From contig WWBZ02000051.1 of the NCBI GenBank assembly GCA_011503125.2, positions 248,001 through 312,000 of the forward strand: DNA of 64,000 bases, written 5' to 3'. Positions within the stretch are counted from its first letter, which is position 1. Each line of letters starts with the position of its first letter. This DNA is from Botryosphaeria dothidea (lineage: Eukaryota; Ascomycota; Dothideomycetes; Botryosphaeriales; Botryosphaeriaceae). Shown piece after piece: positions 9,763-19,978 of this stretch. The notes beneath the pieces were generated by a model. It was not told the DNA's origin. It did not search any database and saw only the letters and a list, made by a program, of their open reading frames with translations. Made by a program: the position numbers and the translations under genes.

Positions 9763-10779
9763 ATGCCTTCTCAACATAAAGTTCTCGTTATCGGTGCCGG
9801 AGGGTACCTCGGACATGCACTCAGCTGCGCGTACCTCCGGCACGGCTGGGAGGCCTATGGCCTAGTCCGCAGCCACAAACACGTCCCAAAACTCGTCGCA
9901 GATGAGGTTGTTCCCATTGTTGGATCTGTTGACGACGATGCCCTCCCAAGCACCCTCGAAGCGGCAGCCCAGTACTTCAACGTCGTGCTCTTCTCCATCG
10001 ATCGGTTTTGGGACTTCGAAAAACTCCTGGCATCCATCATCCGCTTCTCAAAGGCCATTGCGGATTTCAGCAAGAAGCACGGTGTCAAGCCTCTGGTCTT
10101 CTTCACTTCCGGCGTGAAAGACTACGGCGAGACCGGTCTCGACGGCAGTCCAGGTCTGCGTCCGGCCACGGAGGAGTCGCCACTGAACCCGCCGGATGCC
10201 ACCAGAGAACGGGCGCTGAACTGCGGGAAGATCTTGGAGTACGGCGACATCTTCGACGCCGCGGTGGTTCGGCCGCCGAACCTGTACGGTCTGAGCGGCA
10301 GCGGTTACGGCTATTTCTTCAAGCTTGCGGAAAAGGCCGTGCAGACTGGCGTTCTTGAACTTCTCGCAGACTCGAGAACCATTTTGCACAGCATGCACGT
10401 CGGGGACTGTGCCGAAGCTTATGTTGCCCTTTCCGAGGATACCGTCCGGGATAAAGTCCGCCAGCAACTCTTCAACATGGCTGGGTCACGTCACGAGACC
10501 TTGGGGGAGATTGTCGGTGCTCTTGTGAAGGAGTACGGGATTACCGCAGAAGTCCGATTTAAGCCTGAAGCACGGGAGGGGGAGGGCTTGGACTTCTTTA
10601 TCGTCGGCTTCTCCGAGTTGGTCTCTTCGGAGAAAATCAGGAAGGTCACCGGGTGGACGGACAAGAGAGCTCGGTTTTCTGACAAGATTCACCTGTATCG
10701 TCATGCATACGAGGTTGCAGAAGCTCAAGGCAAAGGAAACGTTCAGGGTTTGGAGGCTATTGGAAGAAATCATACCTAG
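9763..10779 (+). CDS. NAD(P)-binding epimerase/dehydratase-like protein (extended/atypical SDR)
   Basis: Single exon, 338 residues, starting at ATG 9763 (an in-frame TTG just upstream is ignored). The N-terminus has a Rossmann glycine motif, KVLVIGAGGYLGHAL at residues 6-20. Later come FFTSGVKDYGE and VVRPPNLYGLSGSGYGYF, the RPxNxYG block of the NAD-dependent epimerase/dehydratase family. The usual YxxxK pair is not obvious, so a catalytic role is uncertain. It sits between the hydroxylase and the FAH-type hydrolase of the gentisate cluster, which suggests an accessory step or side-substrate metabolism. That step is not known from the classical pathway. Confidence 0.8.
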   Translation: MPSQHKVLVIGAGGYLGHALSCAYLRHGWEAYGLVRSHKHVPKLVADEVVPIVGSVDDDALPSTLEAAAQYFNVVLFSIDRFWDFEKLLASIIRFSKAIADFSKKHGVKPLVFFTSGVKDYGETGLDGSPGLRPATEESPLNPPDATRERALNCGKILEYGDIFDAAVVRPPNLYGLSGSGYGYFFKLAEKAVQTGVLELLADSRTILHSMHVGDCAEAYVALSEDTVRDKVRQQLFNMAGSRHETLGEIVGALVKEYGITAEVRFKPEAREGEGLDFFIVGFSELVSSEKIRKVTGWTDKRARFSDKIHLYRHAYEVAEAQGKGNVQGLEAIGRNHT

Positions 10780-10872
10780 TCAGAGGTGGCCAAGTTCCGA
10801 AGCGGATGATGTATATATTTACTTTGCCTATTCTTTTCCCCATACAAACACTTACACCTTCTCCTAGAATTC

Positions 10873-11876
10873 TCATGCAAATTTCACTCCGTTACGCAGA
10901 GTTCCAATGCTAGAGATGTGCACTTCCATCTTGGTGCCAGGTACGAGGTACTTTGCAGGGCTCAGGCCAGCTCCCACTCCTGAAAGAATTAATTAGCAGC
11001 ACGGCCACTGGTCCAAAGGATTCGGACTTACCTCCGGGAGTTCCGCTCATGATAACAGTTCCCTTCTTCAACGTTGTTCCGCTGGATAAGTACGACACAA
11101 TATGCGGCACCGTAAAAAGAAGATCCGCAACCTCGGTGTCCTGCCTGACCTCACCATCGACGACCGTCTTCAAGTGCAAGGCCGCCGGATCCCCAATCAC
11201 GTTGCTAGACACCAGTGCCGGTCCAATCGGCGCGTACGTGTCAAAACCCTTTGAAAACCCCCACTGCGGCACCCTTCCGGCGAAGGCGGGATCCCTTTGG
11301 AGCTTCCGCGAGGATATGTCGTTGCCGGCCGTGTAGGCGGCCACGTAGTCGAGGGCCTCGGCCTCGGATACATCCTTCGCATCTTTCCCGATAACAACGC
11401 ACAGCTCTCCCTCGTAGTCGGCCTGATCATCCTGGGCGATTTTGGGGATCACGACATCGGCGTCGTGATCGTGGATGGAGGTGTTCGGCTTGAAGAACAG
11501 TGATGGGAAAGGCGGAGGGGTGCGGCCCGCCTCCTTGACTACATTCCAGATAGAGGTTAATTCGGTGAGGTTTTGCATGCACGTCAGAGGTGTTCTTACT
11601 GTGTGTTTTGTAGTTCAGACCGATGCAACGGACGATTGGGACATCCTGCTGGGCAAGGGGACCAAGGAGCTTTTGGACAGTGACAACCTCCTCGGACACC
11701 TTGGTTGCACCGGCGGTGTCAAACAGGTCCGTGCCAGCAATGACTTTTGCCTTCAGTCCTGTGCCGGCCGTTGTGTTTCCAAGGTCAAAGTCTGGACTCG
11801 GCAAGATTGGCTCGCCGTAGAGGGTCCGGCCGTCGGTTGCGACGAAGCGGATCAATCTTTGCCATGCAGTCCTCAT
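10873..11876 (-). CDS. Fumarylacetoacetate hydrolase-family protein, probable fumarylpyruvate hydrolase
   Basis: Exons 11600-11876, 11032-11538 and 10873-10979; introns at 11539-11599 (61 bp) and 10980-11031 (52 bp). The spliced product is 296 residues. Across the first junction the protein reads CIGLNYKTHIKEAGRTPPPFPS, a typical FAH-family block when read through the splice, followed by LFFKPNTSI. The metal ligands of the family are recognisable in DYEGELCVVIG (paired Glu) and AGNDISSRKLQ (Asp). MSGTPGGVGAGLSP forms the C-terminal glycine-rich block. In the gentisate pathway this family cleaves fumarylpyruvate (or maleylpyruvate directly) to fumarate/maleate and pyruvate. It is divergent from the Zn2Cys6 gene, with 479 bp between start codons. 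Assignment to this step rests on the cluster; related members include oxaloacetate decarboxylases and acylpyruvases. Confidence 0.88.
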
Positions 11877-12355
11877 GATTTGATTACTTGAGTGGGTGCT
11901 CTGTGAGGACGATGCGACATAGCGGAGATGCAGGATATTATCCAAAGCCAGCGGGGTGACGTGCGCAAAGTTTGGCATGGTGCAAGGCGGCGGAAGCGCG
12001 ACAGGCGGGGACAGATCGGAAGGCGCGCCCGCTCCATCCCCGCCGTAAACGACGACATGGCCGCAACAACCACAACCGCTCCGCGCCACGAATGTGCACG
12101 TAAGATTCGGATTTACCAGCCAAACTAGGGGAAAAGTCATTCCCTTCAAAACTGTGGCGCATCACCAGCACACGGGCGTTGACCAACGGCACGCGATCCT
12201 TTTTTGATGAATTAACTTCCGCTCCCTTCGCTTCCCCGGCACAACGCCCGCATCTTGTCCCTGAGCGCCTCTGGCCTTTCCATACCCGACACCGTCGTTC
12301 GCTCGCCCGACTGTAACACCACGGCTCCACTTTTCGCCTTATCCATCCCATTGCA
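11877..12355. promoter_or_regulatory. Divergent promoter of FAH-family hydrolase and Zn2Cys6 regulator
   Basis: 479 bp between divergent start codons with several CGG triplets, including AGATCGGAAGGC at 12013-12024. That site resembles AGATCGGGAAGGC in the dioxygenase/monooxygenase promoter. No TATA-like element is obvious. Regulation by the adjacent factor is inferred. Confidence 0.5.
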
Positions 12356-14548
12356 ATGCCTCCTCGACGCCCAGCAGACGCGGGAGACGATTCAGATCCC
12401 GAACGGGGCGGAGGCGCGAGCAAGAGGCGTCGGATAGCCCTGGCCTGCTCCACATGCCGATGTAGGAAATCACGGGTCCGTTCATCTCCCTCCGCAGCCT
12501 ATACACATCTGCTGACGTCGCATCGGAAACGGCGTAGTGCGACGGCAAGCGGCCCAAGTGCTCCGGCTGCGAGGCTCTCGGATTTGAGTGCAGTTACGTG
12601 CAGTCATCCTCGTCGTCCAACGTCATCGTCGGCAAGGAGTACCTTTCGGACCTCGAGTCCCGCCTCGAACGAGTCGAGACCCGGCTCTTTGCTGCCGAAA
12701 ATGGGGGCCCGCTCAGCCCTTCAAGCAGCCTGGCCGCCATGCCGACCTCTCAGTCGCAGCACCATCAGCAACAACGAGAGGATTCAGAAACTGTGGCATC
12801 TGATTCACGCGTGACGCCGTCGTCAGCAATCACCTTCCAATATGAGCACCATAGTGAAGAGGCTGAGGGCGCTACCGACGGCATCGGCTCTCTCAGCTTC
12901 GCTGACGAGGAAGATGCCGCCTTCTTGGGGCCTTCGTCCAATATCGCCTTCATGAGGCATCTCGGGCCAGCGCTTGCCCGCATATCTCCCACAGCAGGTC
13001 GTTTGCCATCCGACATGAACATACAGCAGGCCTCGCTTGCACCGTCCCGAGTTCTGGAGGGAGACATGGTCCGGGCATCGAGAAGGGCGTCTCTGTCGAA
13101 CTCGGATAACACGAGCCAGCGGGGGCTCCAATCCGGCAGCTCACTCGCAGCACGTTTCAAGGTTGACGGCAACAATGCTTTCAACCTTCCAGCGGACTCC
13201 GAGGTCCGAAGGCTTATGGATGCATACTTCTCCAATACGGGCCTGCTCTTTCCGTATATCCACGAGGGCACATTCCGCCAGAAGTACGATGAAATGCAGC
13301 GTAAAGGATCAAGCTCGGTGCAGAAGACTTGGCTGGCACTGCTGAACATAATGCTGGCCATTGCCATCAGCACATCGTCCGACTCGTCATATCTCGAGCG
13401 GCAGAAGGAGTCAGACATCTTCTATCGCCGATCCATAGCGTTGTGTAGGGAGCAGATGCTACGGGCATCGAACTTGGAGACAGTCCAGTTGCAGCTCCTC
13501 ACCTCCCAGTACCTCCAAGGTTCGCATAAGTCATTGCAGACATGGATGGTGCATGGACTGGCCGTTAAAGGTGCTCTCCAGCTGGGGCTGCACTGTCAGA
13601 ATGCCTCAGCAGCTTTTACTCCGGTCGAGAGAGAATTCCGGAAGCGTGTCTGGTACGGCTGCATCCTCCTCGATCGTACCCTCAGCATGACTTTCGGTCG
13701 ACCCCCATCGATCCCACAAGAATACATCAAGATCGACCTCCCCACCCCCGAGCCTCCATCGTCCACCAGCTCACTCACCACCGTGGACCTCCATTGCAAA
13801 TCCATCAGCCTCCTCTTCTTCAACGCCAGCATCACCCTCTACGCCATCCTCAACCAAACCATCACCCGCTGCTACGACTCCAACCTCGGCTGCCTCACCG
13901 GCCCCGTCCCGGTCACCGACACCATCAACCGCGTCTACGCTCTCGAGACCCAGCTGCAAGACTGGAAGAGCAGCCTCCCGCCCGAGCTCCGCGCCACCAC
14001 CACCACCACCACCACCACACCCTCCTCGCAATCCCTGCCCTCCGTCATCCGCACGCGCTTCACCACCGTCCTGACCCTGCGCTTCCTCAACCTCCGCATC
14101 CTCGCGCACCGCCCCATCCTGACCTCCATCCTCGACACCAGCGCCGCGCAGCCCGCCTCCCCGCACAACCCGCTCCTCGCCCAGATCGGCGCCTACAACC
14201 TCAACTGCAGCCTCGAGTCGGCGCTCGACATCATCGCGCTCGTGCGCGCCGCGCTGCCGCAGCCCAAATCGACGGCCCCGCTCGGCGCGTGGTGGTTCAC
14301 GCTGTACTACACGTTCAACGCGGCGCTGGTGATCGCGGCGACGCTCGTGATCCGGCGGGCGACGCCGCACTTCACGCTGAGCCGCAGCGACGAGGCGGCG
14401 CGGCGCGGGCTGGAGGAGGCGGTCGAGGCGCTCGCGGCGCTCGACTCCGGCAACCGCATGGTCGAGAAGTGTCGGCGGCATCTGAGCGGGCTGGTCGGGG
14501 CGCTGGGCGTTGTTTGTGAGTTCTTCCCCGTGACACCTGTTCCCCCCT

Positions 14549-14579
<31 letters not shown>

Positions 14580-14846
14580 CGTGTGCTGATGTCTTGGTTT
14601 TTTCATCGAGCAGTCTCGGCCAATAAGGAGCAGCCGCCGCTGGTGGCCTTCTCGAGCCTGCTCTCTCCGCCGACCGCACCCGCGACTGTCGACGCCTCTG
14701 TGGTCGAAGGGGGAGGGGGAGGTGGTGGCACGGTGCCAGATTTGAGCAACCCGTTCGGCCAGTTCGGGACGAGTCCGGTGGGCGTGGAGCTGGGCGAGTT
14801 CATGACGGACATGGATGCGGAGATATTGAATCTCTTTTTCTCTTAG
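12356..14846 (+). CDS. Zn2Cys6 transcription factor, probable regulator of the gentisate cluster
   Basis: Exons 12356-12475, 12538-14515 and 14614-14846; introns are 62 and 98 bp. The product is 776 residues. The first intron interrupts the zinc cluster. After splicing, the cluster has Cys31, Cys34, Cys41, Cys48, Cys51 and Cys58 (CSTCRCRKSRCDGKRPKC...), a canonical binuclear cluster preceded by a basic SKRRR stretch. A leucine-containing linker follows (VGKEYLSDLESRLERVETRL), probably a dimerising coiled coil. From about residue 265 comes a fungal-specific transcription factor domain (ALQLGLH, RKRVWYGCILLDRTLS, GRPPSIP). A poly-Thr run comes from CAC/ACC repeats near 13995-14020, and the second intron carries a CT microsatellite. 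Being divergent from the hydrolase, it is the likely pathway-specific activator. Confidence 0.9.
14551..14574. repeat. CT microsatellite inside intron 2 of the Zn2Cys6 gene
   Basis: An uninterrupted TC run of about 22 bp lies in the 98-bp intron and probably serves as an extended polypyrimidine tract. Confidence 0.85.
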
Positions 14847-16855
14847 AGAGAGGGGGCGAATGGAAACGATGGGAGTTTGGCCCTTCGGGCGAGATTTTCA
14901 TTCGGAGCAAGCACCGATGAGTACTCATCATGGGTGCCTTGCGGGATTTCCGTAATATGGTTCTGGGTCCAACTGTTTTGGGAAACTGAGCTGCTCGCCA
15001 CAAAAAGTATAGAATACAGCGATTATCTGGAATTACTCAGGAGACTCGACTCACGGTTGTGAGTTTACTCGGATGGATCTTCTTCTCGGCCGAGCTCACA
15101 TGAAACAGCGAGGAACCAGCCTGCTCGAGCTTGTCAGACGTGAACGCGCACGCCAAAGTTCGTGCTCCGTAGCCGCTACTTTTCGGCAGGTCGACCTTGC
15201 CATCCTCTTGAACTGGCCAGTGGGAAGGCAGCAGACCTTCCCAGACCGCTCGAGCTGGCTCTGGGAAGTTTTGGCAGCGTAGTTACAGCTGACGTCGAAT
15301 GATAGGAGCAACCTAACAACGGGCCGTCACTCCAAGGCATCAATGACGTCATCTCACAAAACCTCCGAGCACTCCCCACCATCGATCCTTCACCAAACCG
15401 GCGCAACGGGTCCTCGCAGCCACCAAGCGCGGCTGATTCAATTTTTACCCGTGCCCCCGTACAATACTCGGTCACCATCCAGACCTCCCAAAAATCCCCT
15501 CTAAAAAAATCTCCATGCTCCTTCTCCCTCCCCTCTATACCCAACCCTGCCTCATACCAACCGAACTTGGATCTGACACCACCAAATGTACGAGTCAGAC
15601 AGAGAGAAACCCGCATCCCACGCTGATCGGTCCACGAACTCGCCAACTCCCACTTTCCCCCTTCCGCCCGCTACGTTCATGCGTCCCCTCCCTCCAAACC
15701 GCTCACTCCCCAACCAAGCACGAACCCAAACGACGACGACGACGACGCTGACGCACCTTCTCCCCCGCGCTGACCCGAGAACGTCCCGCGTGTGCTGGCC
15801 GTACCGGTCAGTCCTCACTCACAGCGTACTCGGTCCCCGCCCTTCACGAAATAAATCTCACGGGGAAAAAAAGTTCGCACAGTAACAATAACCAGCACTA
15901 GGATTTCACCGGTACGCACTACTACTACTTCGGAATCGAAAAAAAAAAGGAAAAACCTCCCCAGCCCCTCTCACCGCTCATTTTGAAGCACGCCCCTAAG
16001 GGGGAAAAAAAAAGCAAACCTCCCCCCGTCGCCGCCATCCCAGTGCCGCCATCTCCGCCGGAAGGAAAAAGAAAAAGCGTCGACCCGGATGGCGGTAAGA
16101 GCCCAACGCATGGAACCATAGTACAGGCCACCCTTGCCTTTCCAACCCCGCTTCGAGAGGGGAAAGAAAGGGGAAAAGAACAGCTACCCCACACTCTCTA
16201 GGGGATAAAAAAAATCTAGCTTTTTTATCAAGTAGAAAAAACCAAGGAAAATGGAGATTGTTGGTTCAAGTCGATCGGGATCAACGTGCAGTGGTAACTC
16301 ATAACCGTCATTTCATCGACGGCACACCTCTGCATAGACGCGCCGCATGAAACCAAGGCCGCATGCTTCTCACTCCTTATTTCTCCCATGTGGCTGTATC
16401 CCTCATCGTCGTCATCGTAATTCGTGTCTCGTGCACAAGAGAAAAGGAACCAGTTTGTACAAGGTAAAGTCGTGATGATCAGTTCGATAATCCCCTTTGA
16501 TAAAAACTGCATGTCTCCCTGCACCTGCAGCGGAGAAAGAAAGACCAAAGATAAACCGAGAAGTAGACCATGTCCAGGTGATGCCGCTGAAAGGCAGGAA
16601 TGAGCAGCAAACGGGGAATAGTAGCAAAAGAGTACATAGGGTAGAAGTGAAGAAGTCGCCTGTGAGGGGGTGGCAGCTGTGAAGCTTCTCAGTCACCAAT
16701 CTTGGACCACTCGCCGGGCATCGCTATGCATGATGTAAAAGAAGTGCCGACCAATTTTTGGAGGTAAAGAAGAAAGAATAGACCGACAAAATGCAAATTG
16801 GAAATCCTTGACATGCCTGTACGCCAGTAGCACGATCTTTCTATCGAGCCCAAAT
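14847..16855. other. Intergenic, convergent spacer
   Basis: 2 kb between two convergent genes. It includes pyrimidine- and purine-rich low-complexity sequence (15500-16250) with homopolymer A runs. Short ORFs show biased composition and no recognisable domain. Confidence 0.6.
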
Positions 16856-18357
16856 TCAGGCGCTGTCGTAACCGTTCGCAGAATCACTCGTAGCAGTGCG
16901 GCGACCGCCGTGGAAGCGACGGCCTGACCGTGCTCCGTGACGCACCCTCAGAGCTTCAGCGACGCTGAAATCTTCATGAGCAGGTCCAATGAGATTTCCA
17001 GCATCCTCAATAGGAACGATAATGGCAACTGCCCGGCTGCGATCATCACTGCCATCTACTTGGTGGGGCACCTCATGGATCGCCTCGCTTACACTTCCAC
17101 GATGGCTGTTGCTTGCACTGGTCGTCGAGGAGCCAGCCGCGCTACGGTATGGAGTACGGTAAGCCATGCGAGGGTCCTGGTTCGTGGCAATGCTGTGACG
17201 GCGGTGGCGGTCATGGGCGCGACGACCATCTCCAACCTGGCCTCCCGCAGCGGAGCCACTATGGACGCTTCCTTGGCGTGAGACAGGCTGTGATCCATGT
17301 AGCATGTGCTGTTGGGGAGGATAGCTTGGGCTGTAGTTGGGTTGGTACGGTGAGCTGTTCTGAGGCCGATATTGCGGAGACGCGTGGCTGTATGGTGGAG
17401 TGTTCGTGGCTGGCGGGAAGCTGGGTGCATAAGGCGAGTGACCAGGTAGTCCAGCAGTCGCACTCGTCGATGGAACAGCCTGAATGTTGCTATGAGGGAT
17501 GTACGGTCCAGACTGGAGCCCGCGGGAATCCACAGAGGAAGTGCGGGAGGATCGAGATCCAGAAGGTGGCGGTGGGAATTGAGTGCCGTAGTAACCACCA
17601 TTCTGTGCGATTGTCAGTACAAATAGCCGAAGCTGTTCGTGAATGTGCTTACCGGGACCTGTTGGGGCGGCACCACCTGCAGAGGAGCGTGCGGGTTCAC
17701 CGGTGCAGGCTGACCGTTGGGGTAGTCTGGGCTGTTTGCGCCAGGAGCGTAGTCGGCCGGGTTGTAAGGTCTGGCGGCATAGTGGTGGTTGTGAGCAGCA
17801 TTGTACGGCTGCGGATGGGCATAGTTCTCAGCGGCCACATGGGCAGGCGGGAAGGCGGCAGTTGGCTGGACCGGAGGCGGAGGAATGTGAAGGTTCTGGG
17901 GAGCTCCCATTGACTTGGACCGATCTACATAGGCCGGCGAATGGAAGTTGTTGCCATCCTTGGACCAAGAGTGGTCGGCGGGGTGGTGATGGTGGCGATA
18001 GTTGCGATCCCGGTCCCGCTCGCGGCCACGCTCGCGTCCGCGCTCACGTCCGCGCTCACGTCCACGGTCAGCATCGCTGCTGCGGCGGTTGCGGTGACGA
18101 TGCTCCCGATCAGAGTCTTCGGTGTAATAGTCCGAGGTGTAGTAGTCCGACTCATCAGGCGAATCTGAGTGGCGGGGCTTGCGGCCGCGACCCTCGCTCT
18201 GGGTACGGCGCTTTTCGCGCTCTTTCTCCCTCTTGCGGCGTCTCTTTGCCTCTTTCTCTTCCTGCGATCTGAAGTATCCGCCGGGGATCGCTTCGAAGAA
18301 CTTGTCGGGGATGCGCTCTGCGCCGTAGGAAATCGCCTTGAGAGCCAGGCCTGCCAT
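16856..18357 (-). CDS. Low-complexity proline/arginine-rich protein of unknown function
   Basis: Exons 17653-18357 and 16856-17602 with a 50-bp intron (17603-17652); 483 residues. I start at the ATG at 18357, giving MAGLALKAISYGAERIPD. This conserved-looking N-terminus continues to KFFEAIPGGYFRSQ and is followed by a highly basic EKEAKRRRKREKEREKRR helix-like segment. An acidic/tyrosine stretch (DESDYYTSDYYTEDSD) and a GRER/DRDR repeat near residues 95-115 come next. The rest is Pro/Ser/Tyr/Gln-rich (PQYRPQNSSPYQPNYSP and similar), typical of intrinsically disordered proteins. I do not recognise a catalytic domain. The RS/RD-like and basic tracts would fit RNA binding, nuclear localisation or a scaffold role, but this is speculation. 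Confidence 0.7.
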
Positions 18358-19978
18358 CTTGAGATCGGGGAATGCCAATGTGACTGCAGCGGTGAGGGCG
18401 GATCGGAAGGTTTATATGATGCAAAGCGGCAGCTGCGTCAGGTGGTTGGTGATAGGGTGCAAGGAATCTGGAGCTAAGCCGGTGGCGCCAGTGAGGGCGG
18501 AGGTTAGTCCCTGCAACTAGTACAGGGTCCCTGCAGAGTATAGCTTGAGATCGCTGCAGTCATGCGGCAGCCGGAATGCTTCATATATGCGGATAGGGTG
18601 CAGAGAGAGTGAGCGGCAGTAACGAAGAATCGAGAGAGTGGCGAGGAGTGTTGCTTGCAAGATAAGACGCACGAAGTAAAGCGGAGAGGAATGGGTCGTC
18701 GGGCTCCGCAGTGATGTCGTGAGCAAAGTCGCCGGCGGCCAAGAGGAAGCGGCGGCCGGCGCTTGCTGTCCGTTTGGGCGTACGGCAAACGCGCGGTCAT
18801 CAGGCGCTCGCTCCTGTGCCCGCGTCCGCGTTGCGAAGGCCCGGCGATGACGTAGCACCGCAGCCCATGGCGAGAGCATTCCACCTCCACTTGCGCCGCC
18901 ACCCGCCCGCGAGTCAGTCATGCACGATGCGCCGTCGCGAGATCATGGCCACCTTTGAGATTCGCGGCCCACCAACGGAAAATGAGGCGCTGCACTGCCC
19001 AACGGCGCTCCCACCATTCCGCTGCCCGCATCAGGAACCGCCTTCGCAAATCCTGGGTGTCCATGCCGTGGGGAAGGCCCAGGAAGGCGCTGATCATCGA
19101 TCGCCATTCCCCGCCGCCGGGGGCTCACGTTGCACAGAGCGCCTGTGGCACGAGCCGGAGCATCACAGCGCGCTGTCATCCATCCCGAAGCCGGGGGCAT
19201 TTGAGCCGGCTCCTCTGGTCACTCGGCTTCCGCTGACTTCCTACCAATCCGAGCCGGCCGCGTATTTGAGGCACCTACTAACGCATCGCTTGACTGGCCG
19301 CTTCATCCCCTACCTGCGGCCGCTAATATAGCTCGCGTACAGACAATACGCGTGGCTGGCAACTTCGCATCGTCGCCTTGGGTTCCTGATGGCACGTAAC
19401 CATGGAAGGTTTCTTGCAGGAGCCGCTGCTGTGTAAGGCGCAGCTCCGAATGACGACAGCCAGCGCACGACCACGACGTAGGTACATGTCTACAATCATC
19501 GGACCCGGCCGAGAAACCGCAACACAGAAAACTCGCTCTGATTCTTTTGTGAAACTTGAGTTTCAAGTGTCGAACCGCTGGCGTGCAATCTGGTACGCAT
19601 CATTGACCCGAGACGTCGTACGCTCAGACGTCAGACATTCGCGGGACGATCCGCGGGAGCGCTTGCGGCGCAAGCGGCGAATGCGGCGACAAGCAGAAAA
19701 ACAAAATCGAGAAAAAGTAATCTTAGATTTCCATTAAACTTTTCATCTCCATCTAGGAGAAAGAAAAAGTAATGCATCTCTGGATCTCGGTCCGAATAGC
19801 CTCTGTACCAACCATTTCCCCAAGTCTGATCAATTTAGCCTCCGCTGGTTTTTCTCATTCTCATGGACCCTTGAGTGCCAGGCCGAAAATTTTCGTGATC
19901 CCTTTCCCCCCCGCGTCTTTATCTCTCTGATACAATCTTTCCATCTTGGCTGGTCTGTTGTATGGTGTTGTGAATCTG
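18358..19978. other. Intergenic spacer, 5' region of the proline-rich gene and 3' flank of the methyltransferase gene
   Basis: 1.6 kb without a recognisable gene. It includes a short GC-rich palindrome near 19661-19677 (CGCTTGCG G CGCAAGCG). Confidence 0.6.

Noticed and set aside
13771..14679. 302-codon minus-strand ORF over the Zn2Cys6 gene
   Set aside because: Antisense to a well-supported exon, with repetitive Gly/Arg/Glu composition.
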